Part shown: one piece after another, positions 7,982 to 14,586 of the stretch
Layout: each line of letters opens with the position of its first letter
Position numbering within the stretch: the stretch's first letter is position 1
NCBI GenBank assembly: GCA_041672385.1
Contig: JBAYZQ010000017.1
Span: 1 to 24,578, forward strand
DNA from: JBAYZQ01 sp041672385
GTDB taxonomy: Bacteria; Spirochaetota; Spirochaetia; Sphaerochaetales; Sphaerochaetaceae
Reading direction: 5' to 3'
DNA: 24,578 nt
The notes under the pieces: generated by a model
Database searches by the model: none
What the model saw: only the letters and a program-made list of their open reading frames with translations
Told to the model about the DNA's origin: nothing
Program-made: the position numbers and the translations under genes

Positions 7982-8566
7982 TTATTGATAATTAAGTTGG
8001 CCTTGGGTCTCTTTTTTACTAATTTCATCCACCTTTGATCGAATCATTTTAAGATCTTCCCAACTTTCTTTTTTCTTTGATGGGTCTCTTAAAAGAGCTG
8101 CTGGATGATAAGTTGCAATTATCCAAATTCCTTTTCTATTGTACCACTGCCCTCTTTGTTTAGTTATTCTAAAATCATTATCAATAATAGTAGTGGCAGC
8201 AACTCTTCCTAGACAAACAAGAATCTTTGGTTTTATGAGGCTAAATTGACCTCTAAGGTATCCGATACAAGCTTTTTTTTCTTCTTCTGCTGGATCTCTG
8301 TTTTTAGGAGGTCTACATTTTACAATATTTGTAATGTAAATATCTTTCCTGTCTAGATGTATAGAATTTAACATCTTATCTAATAATTGCCCAGCAGGCC
8401 CCACAAAAACATTTCCAGTCAAATCCTCATTTCTTCCAGGACCCTCACCAATAAACATTATGTCAGACTTTTCATTTCCCTCACCAAATACTACTTTTGT
8501 ACGCGTTTGGCAAAGCTTGCAACCCTGACAGGCTTCACATCTCTGTCTTAATTCATCTAATTCCAT
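7982..8566 (-). CDS. Uracil-DNA glycosylase, family 4 ([4Fe-4S])
   Basis: The enzyme removes uracil from DNA and starts base excision repair. The four cluster cysteines of family 4 are present in the expected pattern: Cys16-x2-Cys19 and Cys84-x15-Cys100. The active-site motif GEGPGRNED is at 40-48 and the DNA-intercalation/active-site motif HPAALLR is at 154-160. The length of 194 residues is normal. AGGAAG lies 5 bases upstream of the ATG. Family 4 enzymes are common in anaerobes and thermophiles that lack or supplement Ung. The gene has no close co-directional partner upstream. A second base-excision gene of a different family lies at 12286. Confidence 0.94.
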   Translation of the reverse strand: MELDELRQRCEACQGCKLCQTRTKVVFGEGNEKSDIMFIGEGPGRNEDLTGNVFVGPAGQLLDKMLNSIHLDRKDIYITNIVKCRPPKNRDPAEEEKKACIGYLRGQFSLIKPKILVCLGRVAATTIIDNDFRITKQRGQWYNRKGIWIIATYHPAALLRDPSKKKESWEDLKMIRSKVDEISKKETQGQLNYQ

Positions 8567-8716
8567 TAATTCTTCCTGACTTTTTTACGTTTTGTGTATT
8601 ATAACATAAATTTAAGAATCCAACATTAAAGCAAACCTAGAAAAAAACTATTTCCAATTAGGAAATTTTTATATATACTTTATTATAACCAGTTACACAC
8701 CATTAAGGAGAAGAAA

Positions 8717-9172
8717 ATGGTATTCGATACATTAGAAAATCTAGAACTTTATATTAAATTAGTTCCAGAAATAAAGACTATTACTGACGTTTTAGACCGA
8801 GGTGATATTTATAGAGAAAAACCTGGTTTTTATACCACACCAGAGGAAAATGTAAGCTATCTTATTACAGAATTTGATACTAGTGGGGAAGCAAAACCCT
8901 TTATTTGTCATAAAAATACAACTGTTTTGGAAATTGTTCTATCTGGTCAAGATTTGATGAGTTTAGCTTGGAGAGAAAATCAAGAAAGACAAATAAAGTA
9001 TGATTCAAAAACAGATTTAATGACTTTAGATGGAGACCCAATAGCAGCCTTTACAGCCATTCCTGGACGATTTGCCATCTTTTTTCCAGGTGAGCCTTAT
9101 AGAAACGGAATAGCAGTAGAAAAAGAGAACGAAAGTGTTAAAAGGGTTGTTTTCACTATAAAGGATAAATAA
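8717..9172 (+). CDS. YhcH/YjgK/YiaL-family protein (sugar anomerase-like cupin)
   Basis: This 151-residue protein belongs to the YhcH/YjgK/YiaL (DUF386) beta-barrel family, once annotated as beta-galactosidase subunit beta. The characterised member YhcH (NanQ) is an N-acetylneuraminate anomerase. Family features visible are the N-terminal LENLELY...VPEI, the central PFICHKNTTVLEIVLSGQ and the C-terminal FAIFFPGEPYRNGIAV, which resembles the FPxDxHxP region of the family. AAGGAG precedes the ATG. Its stop overlaps the start of the next gene by one base (TAATG), which ties it to an MtnA-type isomerase and a nucleoside phosphorylase rather than to sialic acid genes. A role as an anomerase or mutarotase for the sugar phosphate of that pathway is inference from context. 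Confidence 0.82.
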   Translation: MVFDTLENLELYIKLVPEIKTITDVLDRGDIYREKPGFYTTPEENVSYLITEFDTSGEAKPFICHKNTTVLEIVLSGQDLMSLAWRENQERQIKYDSKTDLMTLDGDPIAAFTAIPGRFAIFFPGEPYRNGIAVEKENESVKRVVFTIKDK

Positions 9173-10104
9173 TGGAACTTGAGTTACCTTATATTCTCAA
9201 ACATTTTAATATAGCCCACATTGAAAACAATTCCCTTTATATAGGTAATCGAAAAGCCTTTCCTTTTGAAAAAACTTTTGTAAAATGTGAGAATGTTTTA
9301 GAAGTAGTAGATGCCCTTAAAAAAATGGTTACCCAAGGTGGTGGTCCGCTTGAAGTAGGCTTACGCTATCTTCAACTTGATTTAAAGAGAAATTGTAGTC
9401 TTGCAAAGATAAAGAAAGATGCTAAAGCAATAAGCCAAGCAAGACCTACAAATACAACCTTAAAAAAAACCTTCGAAAAACTCTTTCAAGATAGCAATCT
9501 TGAGACTTTAAATCAAAATATTGAAAAAACTTTTGATTCTTTTGACATAAAATATCAAAAAATGGGCGAATATGGAAACTCTTTAATAAAAGATGGTCAA
9601 ACAATTCTTACTACCTGCTTTGCAGAACACTCTCTCATTCTTTCTTGTGTTAAAGCAAGAAACGAAGGAAAGAAAATCAAAGTACTTTGTAGTGAAACTC
9701 GTCCCTATCTTCAAGGAGCAAGACTTACTGCCCCAAGTCTTGAAGAAATGGGAATCGAAGTAAAGGTAATAACAGATAATCTTTCTGCCAGTATGATGGG
9801 CAGTATTGACCTTTATATGACCGCTAGTGATCGAGCTTTCAGTGATAAAACAATAATCAATAAAATTGGAACCCTTTCAAATGCAATAATTTGTAATTAT
9901 TTTCATAAACCTTATTATGCTTTTAGTCTTTCTCCAGATTATTGTAAACCAGATTTTATTATTGAAAGACGAAGTGGTGAAGAATTGACTATTCTTTCTA
10001 CTATGAAAACAACTTTTCCGCATTTAGGTATGGACTACCCTGCCTTTGATGTTATTGATGGAAGTCTTGTGACTTCACTTATCACACCAAATGAGATAAT
10101 ATAA
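9172..10104 (+). CDS. Diverged MtnA-family aldose-1-phosphate isomerase
   Basis: MtnA converts 5-methylthioribose 1-phosphate to the ribulose 1-phosphate. Related enzymes act on 5-deoxyribose 1-phosphate. Clear family features are the catalytic Cys149 (LTTCFAEH), catalytic Asp220 (TASDRAF), ETRPYLQGARLTA at 175-187, NKIGTL at 230-235, and the C-terminal PAFDVIDGSLVTSLITP. The family's N-terminal RGAPA substrate loop reads QGGGP (55-59), so the usual arginine is absent. The residues after the catalytic Cys (normally N-A/T-G) are F-A-E. At 310 residues it is somewhat shorter than typical MtnA (about 340-350). It sits between a YhcH-type protein and an MTA-phosphorylase-type enzyme with coupled translation. 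I read it as a paralogue whose substrate may be 5-deoxyribose 1-phosphate or methylthioribose 1-phosphate. Confidence 0.82.
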   Translation: MELELPYILKHFNIAHIENNSLYIGNRKAFPFEKTFVKCENVLEVVDALKKMVTQGGGPLEVGLRYLQLDLKRNCSLAKIKKDAKAISQARPTNTTLKKTFEKLFQDSNLETLNQNIEKTFDSFDIKYQKMGEYGNSLIKDGQTILTTCFAEHSLILSCVKARNEGKKIKVLCSETRPYLQGARLTAPSLEEMGIEVKVITDNLSASMMGSIDLYMTASDRAFSDKTIINKIGTLSNAIICNYFHKPYYAFSLSPDYCKPDFIIERRSGEELTILSTMKTTFPHLGMDYPAFDVIDGSLVTSLITPNEII

Positions 10105-10119
10105 AGAAGGAGTAAAATT

Positions 10120-10830
10120 ATGGATGCAATAATTGGTGGTACAGGAACAGAAAACCTAATTGAAAATTTTGAACCAAGAAAATTAATAACTGGATTTGGT
10201 GAAGTTGATGCTTATATTTTAGATAATCTCGTCTTCATACCTAGGCATAAAGCTTCTCATAAAATTCCCCCAGACAAAATTAATTATAAAGCAGAGTTAG
10301 CCTGTTTAGAACAACTTAAAGTTTCAAGAATAATTGGGCTTTACGCTGTGGGCTCAATTAATGATACAATTCTTCCTGGAAATTGGGGAATAATTGATGA
10401 CTTTATTGATTTTTCTGGTAGAAACCTTACCTTTCATAATGAAAATGTTGTTCATACCGACTTCAGCCAACCTTTAGATAAAGAATTAAGCAATAAAATT
10501 TATCAAATAGGCATGGAATCTAATCTAAAACCCCAATGTAAAAGTTGTACTTATATCCAAACTAATGGACCTCGACTTGAAACTCCAAAAGAAATAAGTT
10601 TCTTTAAAACTATAGGAGCAGATGTTGTTGGAATGACAGCAGCAAGTGAAATAATTCTAGCAGGAGAACTTGGAATAAAAACAGCGGCTATTGCATTTTC
10701 GATAAATCCTGCTTCAGGGGTTAGTTTTGGAGATAGTAAAACCCAAACTGTTACCTTTTTGAATAATGAGAAACAAAATGAACTAGTAGAAAATCTTTAC
10801 CAAATTATTATTAAGGCTTTTAAAGATTAA
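10120..10830 (+). CDS. 5'-methylthioadenosine/methylthioinosine phosphorylase-type enzyme
   Basis: This enzyme would cleave a 5'-modified nucleoside with phosphate to the free base and a sugar 1-phosphate, feeding the isomerase encoded just upstream. It is a trimeric PNP/MTAP-family protein of 236 residues. Visible motifs are GGTGTE at 6-11 (phosphate loop), RHKASHKIPPDKINYKAEL at 42-60, NGPRLETPKEI at 149-159 and VVGMTAASE at 169-177. The last replaces the usual MTxxPE. At the base-recognition position the sequence reads SINPASG with Asn196, where adenine-specific MTAP enzymes carry Asp. Asn at this position is associated with 6-oxopurines such as methylthioinosine or inosine. GAAGGAG lies upstream, and the gap from the isomerase gene is 15 bases. 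The base specificity is inference. Confidence 0.85.
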   Translation: MDAIIGGTGTENLIENFEPRKLITGFGEVDAYILDNLVFIPRHKASHKIPPDKINYKAELACLEQLKVSRIIGLYAVGSINDTILPGNWGIIDDFIDFSGRNLTFHNENVVHTDFSQPLDKELSNKIYQIGMESNLKPQCKSCTYIQTNGPRLETPKEISFFKTIGADVVGMTAASEIILAGELGIKTAAIAFSINPASGVSFGDSKTQTVTFLNNEKQNELVENLYQIIIKAFKD

Positions 10831-10860
10831 CCTTATTTTGTAATTTTCTGTTTAATCTTT
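10822..10860. terminator. Inverted repeat spanning two convergent stop codons, possible shared terminator
   Basis: AAAGATTAA (10822-10830) is perfectly complementary to TTAATCTTT (10852-10860), with 21 bases between. The left arm is the last codons of the phosphorylase gene including its stop. The right arm lies in the last codons of the minus-strand gene. The genes are only 2 bases apart, so no conventional terminator fits between them. The stem is AT-rich and weak, so its function is uncertain. Confidence 0.4.
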
Positions 10861-11672
10861 TCAAGTCTTTCCCTACTGATTTTATTTCCTCTTTCTCTAA
10901 GACTTTCAAGATTCATTTTCAAAAGTTCCAACTGGACTTTTGATTCATCGAATTTACTTGTCATTGAAGGGAAAGCTTTTAAAATTCTATTACTTCGACT
11001 TCCAACTTCCATTCGCAATTCATCAATTTCCTCTAAAAGTCTACTCTTAAGCATTTTTCGAGTTGTTCCATCAGTTGCAAGTTGAAGCCTTTCTGGCATT
11101 TCTTTTACAAGATACCTAACCTTTTGAATATTTCGTTTGAACTCATTCATTGAAATAATAGAAGAAGCAAAATCACTACCCATTACAACAAGAATTATTT
11201 CAGCAATTAAAACCTTTCTATCAGAAGAAAGATTAAAAATGGATAAATTATGAAGTTTTGAAAGTACTGGCATTAAATAAAAAACAGCAACAACTGAAAG
11301 ACCTCCAAACAAAGATGAATTGAGTAAACAAATTCTTCCGTTTAGATTAAATTTATGCTTGCTATAATCCCAGAGCTTTATTCCAAAGACTTTTTCTAGA
11401 AGAAAAGAACCAATATATTCGATAATAGATGCTAATAACATTCCACCAAAAAACACAATAAATATATTGGAATCTTTTCCTGAAGTACTAATTAATTTAC
11501 TTAAAATTTGAATAGAAAGCCCACCGAACCCATATATTGGCAAATAAGGACCATGCAAAAAACCTCTGTTAATAAATCTTTTTGCTGGAATTCCACAATA
11601 AATTACTTCACAAATATACCCAAATACACAATATATAAAAAAACTTATTACATAAATTGAGAATTTCTCCAT
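10833..11672 (-). CDS. CmpB-type (PF06541) membrane protein with coiled-coil tail
   Basis: The N-terminal half belongs to the 'putative ABC-transporter type IV' CmpB family. Its signature is NRGFLHGPYLPIYGFG (about residues 35-50). About five membrane helices are visible in residues 5-180 (near 5-25, 45-62, 70-98, 120-138 and 155-178). The last 100 residues are highly charged (Lys, Arg, Glu) and look like a cytoplasmic coiled coil. The true transport or other function of this family is not established. I start at ATG 11672, which has AAGGA 10 bases upstream. The in-frame GTG at 11681 lies only one base from that ribosome binding site. It is convergent with the phosphorylase gene and divergent from trmL. 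Confidence 0.8.
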   Translation of the reverse strand: MEKFSIYVISFFIYCVFGYICEVIYCGIPAKRFINRGFLHGPYLPIYGFGGLSIQILSKLISTSGKDSNIFIVFFGGMLLASIIEYIGSFLLEKVFGIKLWDYSKHKFNLNGRICLLNSSLFGGLSVVAVFYLMPVLSKLHNLSIFNLSSDRKVLIAEIILVVMGSDFASSIISMNEFKRNIQKVRYLVKEMPERLQLATDGTTRKMLKSRLLEEIDELRMEVGSRSNRILKAFPSMTSKFDESKVQLELLKMNLESLRERGNKISRERLEKIKQKITK

Positions 11673-11767
11673 CGAACACACATCCTTTTTAAATATTTAT
11701 AGCATTACTATTTTTTATTTTCTACTATTCTCTTGAATTATTAAAAAAAAAATGAAATTATAAAACC

Positions 11768-12289
11768 ATGAATTTACACATAGTTTTATTTGAACCGGAA
11801 ATACCACCAAACACAGGAAATATTGCTAGAACTTGTGCTGTTGTAGGAGCTACCTTACACCTTGTAGGACCTTTAGGATTTAGCCTCGATCAAAAATATA
11901 TTAGAAGAGCTGGCCTTGATTATTGGCCATTAGTTAATTTGGTAGAATATGAAAGTATTGCTGATTTCATGAAAAAACATGAAAAAGACAATCTTTTCTT
12001 TCTAACAACAAAAGCCCATCATGTTTACTCTGATTCAGTTTATAATGCAAAAGAAACCAATCAGGATATTTATCTGGTTTTTGGAAAAGAAAGCGCTGGA
12101 ATTCCTGAAGAAATTCTAAAACAAAACCCAGCAAAATGCATAAGAATACCAATGAGAAAGGAACTTAGATCTTTAAATCTTTCAAATTCAGTTGCGATTG
12201 CTGTTTATGAAGTATTAAGACAATTTAATTTTCCAGATTTAGAAAGAGATGGTCAACTTCACAGACTTAAATGGGAAAAAGAAGAATGA
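11768..12289 (+). CDS. trmL: tRNA (cytidine(34)-2'-O)-methyltransferase, SPOUT family
   Basis: TrmL adds a 2'-O-methyl group to the wobble nucleotide of leucine tRNAs using S-adenosylmethionine. The 173-residue chain has the full set of SPOUT trefoil-knot motifs: LFEPEIPPNTGNIARTC near the N-terminus, the S-adenosylmethionine loop VFGKESAGIP near residues 107-116, and SLNLSNSVAIAVYE near 138-151. The length is typical of this minimal SPOUT enzyme. There is no strong ribosome binding site just upstream of the ATG. The stop overlaps the start of the next gene (ATGA), so the two are probably co-translated. Confidence 0.93.
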   Translation: MNLHIVLFEPEIPPNTGNIARTCAVVGATLHLVGPLGFSLDQKYIRRAGLDYWPLVNLVEYESIADFMKKHEKDNLFFLTTKAHHVYSDSVYNAKETNQDIYLVFGKESAGIPEEILKQNPAKCIRIPMRKELRSLNLSNSVAIAVYEVLRQFNFPDLERDGQLHRLKWEKEE

Positions 12290-13068
12290 AAGAAAAAATC
12301 CTTTCTCTAAAACAAACCCTAGATTGTGGTCAAGCTTTCCGTTGGAATTGTATAGATAAAGTAAATGACACATGGACAGGAATAGCCTCTAATCAAACAC
12401 TTACAATAAGTCAGAACAATCTTAAGGTTATTGAAAGAAGTCCCTTCTGGGCTCATTATTTTGATCTTGAACAAGATTATAGTTCTATCAAAGAAGAACT
12501 AAGTAAGAAGTCCCCCATAATGGAAAAAGCCTGCCAATTTAGTCCAGGAATTAGAATACTAAACCAAGATCCTTGGGAGATTTTAATCAGTTTTATTTTA
12601 AGTCAATACAATAATATTTCTAGAATCAAACAAATGGTTGAAAATCTTTGTAAACTTACAAATCCAAGAACTTTGTTATTTCCAACTCCAAAACAAATTC
12701 TTGGAATAAACAATGAAGACTTTCAATCTTTAAAATTTGGATTCCGTGATAAATATGTACTTGATGGAGCTGAGAAGATTTATTCAGGTAAAATAAAACT
12801 TGAAGAAATAAACACAATGAAAATTGAAGATGCAGAAAAAGAACTCATGAAAATAAATGGAATTGGAAAAAAAGTTTCTTCTTGCATACTTCTCTTTGGA
12901 TTTCATCGTTTAGAAAGTTTCCCTGTTGATGTTTGGATAAGAAGGGCTATGGATAATTGGTTTGAAGGAAAGGATGGTAAAGACGTATTTGGAGACTATG
13001 CTGGAATTGCTCAACAATACCTTTTCAACTATATTAGAAACTACAAAGATGGAATTGCTAATACCTAA
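12286..13068 (+). CDS. OGG1-type 8-oxoguanine DNA glycosylase
   Basis: The protein matches the OGG1/AlkA superfamily of DNA glycosylases/AP lyases that remove 8-oxoguanine. The N-terminal TLDCGQAFRW (11-20) is the usual OGG start motif. The helix-hairpin-helix NGIGKKVSSC is at 191-200 and PVDVW is at 213-217. Lys196 and Asp215 match the catalytic Lys and Asp of OGG1, with the same spacing of 19 residues. I start at ATG 12286, which overlaps the trmL stop as ATGA, rather than at the in-frame ATG 12271. This gives 260 residues. It is a second base-excision repair enzyme in the window, unlinked to the uracil glycosylase at 7982. Confidence 0.88.
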   Translation: MKEKILSLKQTLDCGQAFRWNCIDKVNDTWTGIASNQTLTISQNNLKVIERSPFWAHYFDLEQDYSSIKEELSKKSPIMEKACQFSPGIRILNQDPWEILISFILSQYNNISRIKQMVENLCKLTNPRTLLFPTPKQILGINNEDFQSLKFGFRDKYVLDGAEKIYSGKIKLEEINTMKIEDAEKELMKINGIGKKVSSCILLFGFHRLESFPVDVWIRRAMDNWFEGKDGKDVFGDYAGIAQQYLFNYIRNYKDGIANT

Positions 13069-13079
13069 GCACTAGAGTC

Positions 13080-13107
13080 TTGACAAAAACTAAGGGTATG
13101 TTATATT
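13080..13107 (+). promoter_or_regulatory. Promoter of rpsD
   Basis: TTGACA (13080-13085) and TATATT (13102-13107) are separated by 16 bases. Transcription would start near 13114, giving rpsD its own transcript with a leader of about 130 bases. Confidence 0.65.
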
Positions 13108-13113
13108 TTTATA

Positions 13114-13243
13114 AAGCTATGTAGTAAGTAGAAAAAATAGCAAAAAAAAGGCTTTCTACAGTTGACAAATAGTCTTATTTATTAGATAGTCAACTGGTTG
13201 GTATGAGCCAATTTTAGAAAATAAATTATATAAGGATATAAGA
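13114..13243 (+). promoter_or_regulatory. Structured 5' leader of rpsD, candidate S4 autoregulatory element
   Basis: Several helices can be drawn in the leader. GCTAT pairs with ATAGC in the first 30 bases, and GTAGAAA with TTTCTAC; these two overlap and are alternatives. CAGTTGAC (13159-13166) pairs perfectly with GTCAACTG (13189-13196). TTGG (13198-13201) pairs with CCAA (13208-13211). In other bacteria S4 represses its own synthesis by binding an mRNA pseudoknot near the start. This leader does not obviously match the Bacillus or E. coli elements, so a lineage-specific version is inference. Confidence 0.45.
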
Positions 13244-13834
13244 ATGGCAACAAGAAGAAATCCACGTTTTAAAGAATGTAGAAGATTAGGAACTAACGTT
13301 TGTGGACATCCAAAAGCTATGGCAAAAGCAGGAAATCAGGGATACAAAAGAAGAAAACCAACTGAGTACAGCTTACAGTTAACCGAAAAGCAGAAATTAA
13401 AAGCATATTATGGTATTCTTGAGAAACAACTTAGGAATTACTATGCTAAAGCTAATAAAAAAGATATTAAAACAGGTGATGCATTGGTTGGATTACTTGA
13501 AGTACGTTTAGATAATTTTGTTTACAGATTAGGAATTGGAAGTTCAATACGTCAAGCTAGACAGCTTGTTAATCATGGTCATATTTTGGTTAACTCAAAG
13601 AAAATTGATATTCCTTCTTATGAAATTAAAGTAGGCGATAAAATTACTTTAAGAGAAAAATCAAGAAAGAATGAAATTCTTAAGAAAAACTTTTTAGGAA
13701 CACCCAATTTTAATCTTCCTTATATTTCAAAAGATGAAGCAGCTTTTGGTGGTATGTTATCAAGACTTCCAGCCAGAAATGAAGTACCTATTGAAGTAAA
13801 TGACCAACTTGTTGTTGAGTTCTATTCAAGATAG
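13244..13834 (+). CDS. rpsD: Small ribosomal subunit protein S4
   Basis: S4 is a primary assembly protein of the 30S subunit that binds 16S rRNA. The 196-residue chain shows TEYSLQLTEKQKLKAYYGILEKQ (about 40-62), the S4 RNA-binding domain with RLDNFVYRLG, RQARQLVNHGHILVN and IDIPSYEIKVGD (about 88-142), and the C-terminal RLPARNEVPIEVNDQLVVEFYSR. It has only two cysteines in the N-terminal region, not the four of zinc-binding S4. It stands alone rather than in the alpha operon with rpsK, rpsM and rpoA. It has its own promoter, a structured leader and a terminator. AAGGA lies 7 bases upstream of the ATG. Confidence 0.98.
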   Translation: MATRRNPRFKECRRLGTNVCGHPKAMAKAGNQGYKRRKPTEYSLQLTEKQKLKAYYGILEKQLRNYYAKANKKDIKTGDALVGLLEVRLDNFVYRLGIGSSIRQARQLVNHGHILVNSKKIDIPSYEIKVGDKITLREKSRKNEILKKNFLGTPNFNLPYISKDEAAFGGMLSRLPARNEVPIEVNDQLVVEFYSR

Positions 13835-13849
13835 TATATTTATATAAAG

Positions 13850-13879
13850 AAAAAGTTGCCCGAAAGGACAACTTTTTTT
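13850..13879 (+). terminator. Rho-independent terminator after rpsD
   Basis: AAAAAGTTGCC (13850-13860) pairs with GGACAACTTTTT (from 13866) around a CGAAA loop, with one bulged base, and ends in a T-run to 13879. The A-run on the left side makes it usable also by the ankyrin gene that converges from the other strand. Confidence 0.88.
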
Positions 13880-13908
13880 ATAGTCAAATCTAATAAAATT
13901 TTCCGCTT

Positions 13909-14418
13909 TTAATTGGCTCCGGCCTTCTTAAGGGCCTGAATAAGATAAGTCCTTTTTGAAGATTGTGCAAAATCTAAAGCACTGTGGCCTTGATAGTCAC
14001 GTTCATTAATACTAGAACCAGCCTTAATTAAAGCTATAGCAATTTTAGTTTCCGGATTAGCATTAACAGCCAGCATCAAAGGAGTCTCACCAAGATAATT
14101 TTTCTTGTTTAATCCCACTCCATTTGAAATTAAAGTCTCAAGCACTTTTGTATTTGCAGAACCAAGAGCAGCTAGATGAAGAATACTAGATTTGAATTCC
14201 GGTTCAGTAACCGTTAAATCTCCACCTTCAGAAATTAATGCTTTGAGCACAACAACACAGGGATTATACTGAGAAGCAAGCATAGTGGGATTAAAACCCC
14301 ATTCATTTGTACAATTCACCTCTGCGCCATTTTTTAAAAGGTCTTTAATTTCCTTTGCCTTTGTAGCTGAAACAGCTGCTGTTAAAAGCTTTTTGTTCAA
14401 AATTTCTTGTTTGTCCAT
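13909..14418 (-). CDS. Ankyrin-repeat protein
   Basis: The 169-residue protein consists almost entirely of four to five ankyrin repeats. Repeat signatures include LLKNGAEVNCTNEWGFNPTMLA, then SSILHLAALGS, NGVGLNKKNYLGETPLMLAV and AGSSINERDYQGHSALDFAQ. There is no signal peptide or catalytic domain, so it should be a cytoplasmic protein-binding module with an unknown partner. GAGGAG lies just upstream of the ATG. It converges on rpsD and shares the terminator region. It is not in an operon with any neighbour. Confidence 0.88.
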   Translation of the reverse strand: MDKQEILNKKLLTAAVSATKAKEIKDLLKNGAEVNCTNEWGFNPTMLASQYNPCVVVLKALISEGGDLTVTEPEFKSSILHLAALGSANTKVLETLISNGVGLNKKNYLGETPLMLAVNANPETKIAIALIKAGSSINERDYQGHSALDFAQSSKRTYLIQALKKAGAN

Positions 14419-14528
14419 ATTTTTCTCCTCGCTAACAACAAAATCAATTATAACGTTATTGAATTCTTTCTTATTTGTAAAGCTGATAGAAGAATTAATT
14501 TAAATAAAACATCACTATTAACCCTAAT

Positions 14529-14548
14529 AACTATAGGAATTTATAGTT
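14529..14548. repeat. Inverted repeat upstream of yitT
   Basis: AACTATA (14529-14535) and TATAGTT (14542-14548) form a perfect 7-bp inverted repeat with a 6-base spacer, 39 bases upstream of the YitT-family start. It looks operator-like. No clear -35/-10 pair accompanies it. Confidence 0.35.
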
Positions 14549-14563
14549 CAATACAATAAGATT

Positions 14564-14580
14564 GCCTCTAGTTGTGAGGC
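14564..14580 (+). promoter_or_regulatory. Hairpin covering the ribosome binding site of the YitT-family gene
   Basis: GCCTC (14564-14568) is complementary to GAGGC (14576-14580) across a 7-base loop. GTGAGG, the only ribosome binding site in front of the ATG at 14587, is mostly inside the right arm. When folded, the stem would hide the site from the ribosome. Confidence 0.45.
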
Positions 14581-14586
14581 TAAAAA

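Noticed and set aside
8567..8716. S-adenosylmethionine riboswitch before the salvage operon
   Set aside because: The 150-base gap is AT-rich, has no SAM-box-like conserved core, and offers only a small TTTCC/GGAAA hairpin.
14285..14503. 72-codon plus-strand open frame over the ankyrin gene start
   Set aside because: It lies antisense to the ankyrin repeats and has no ribosome binding site or family features.
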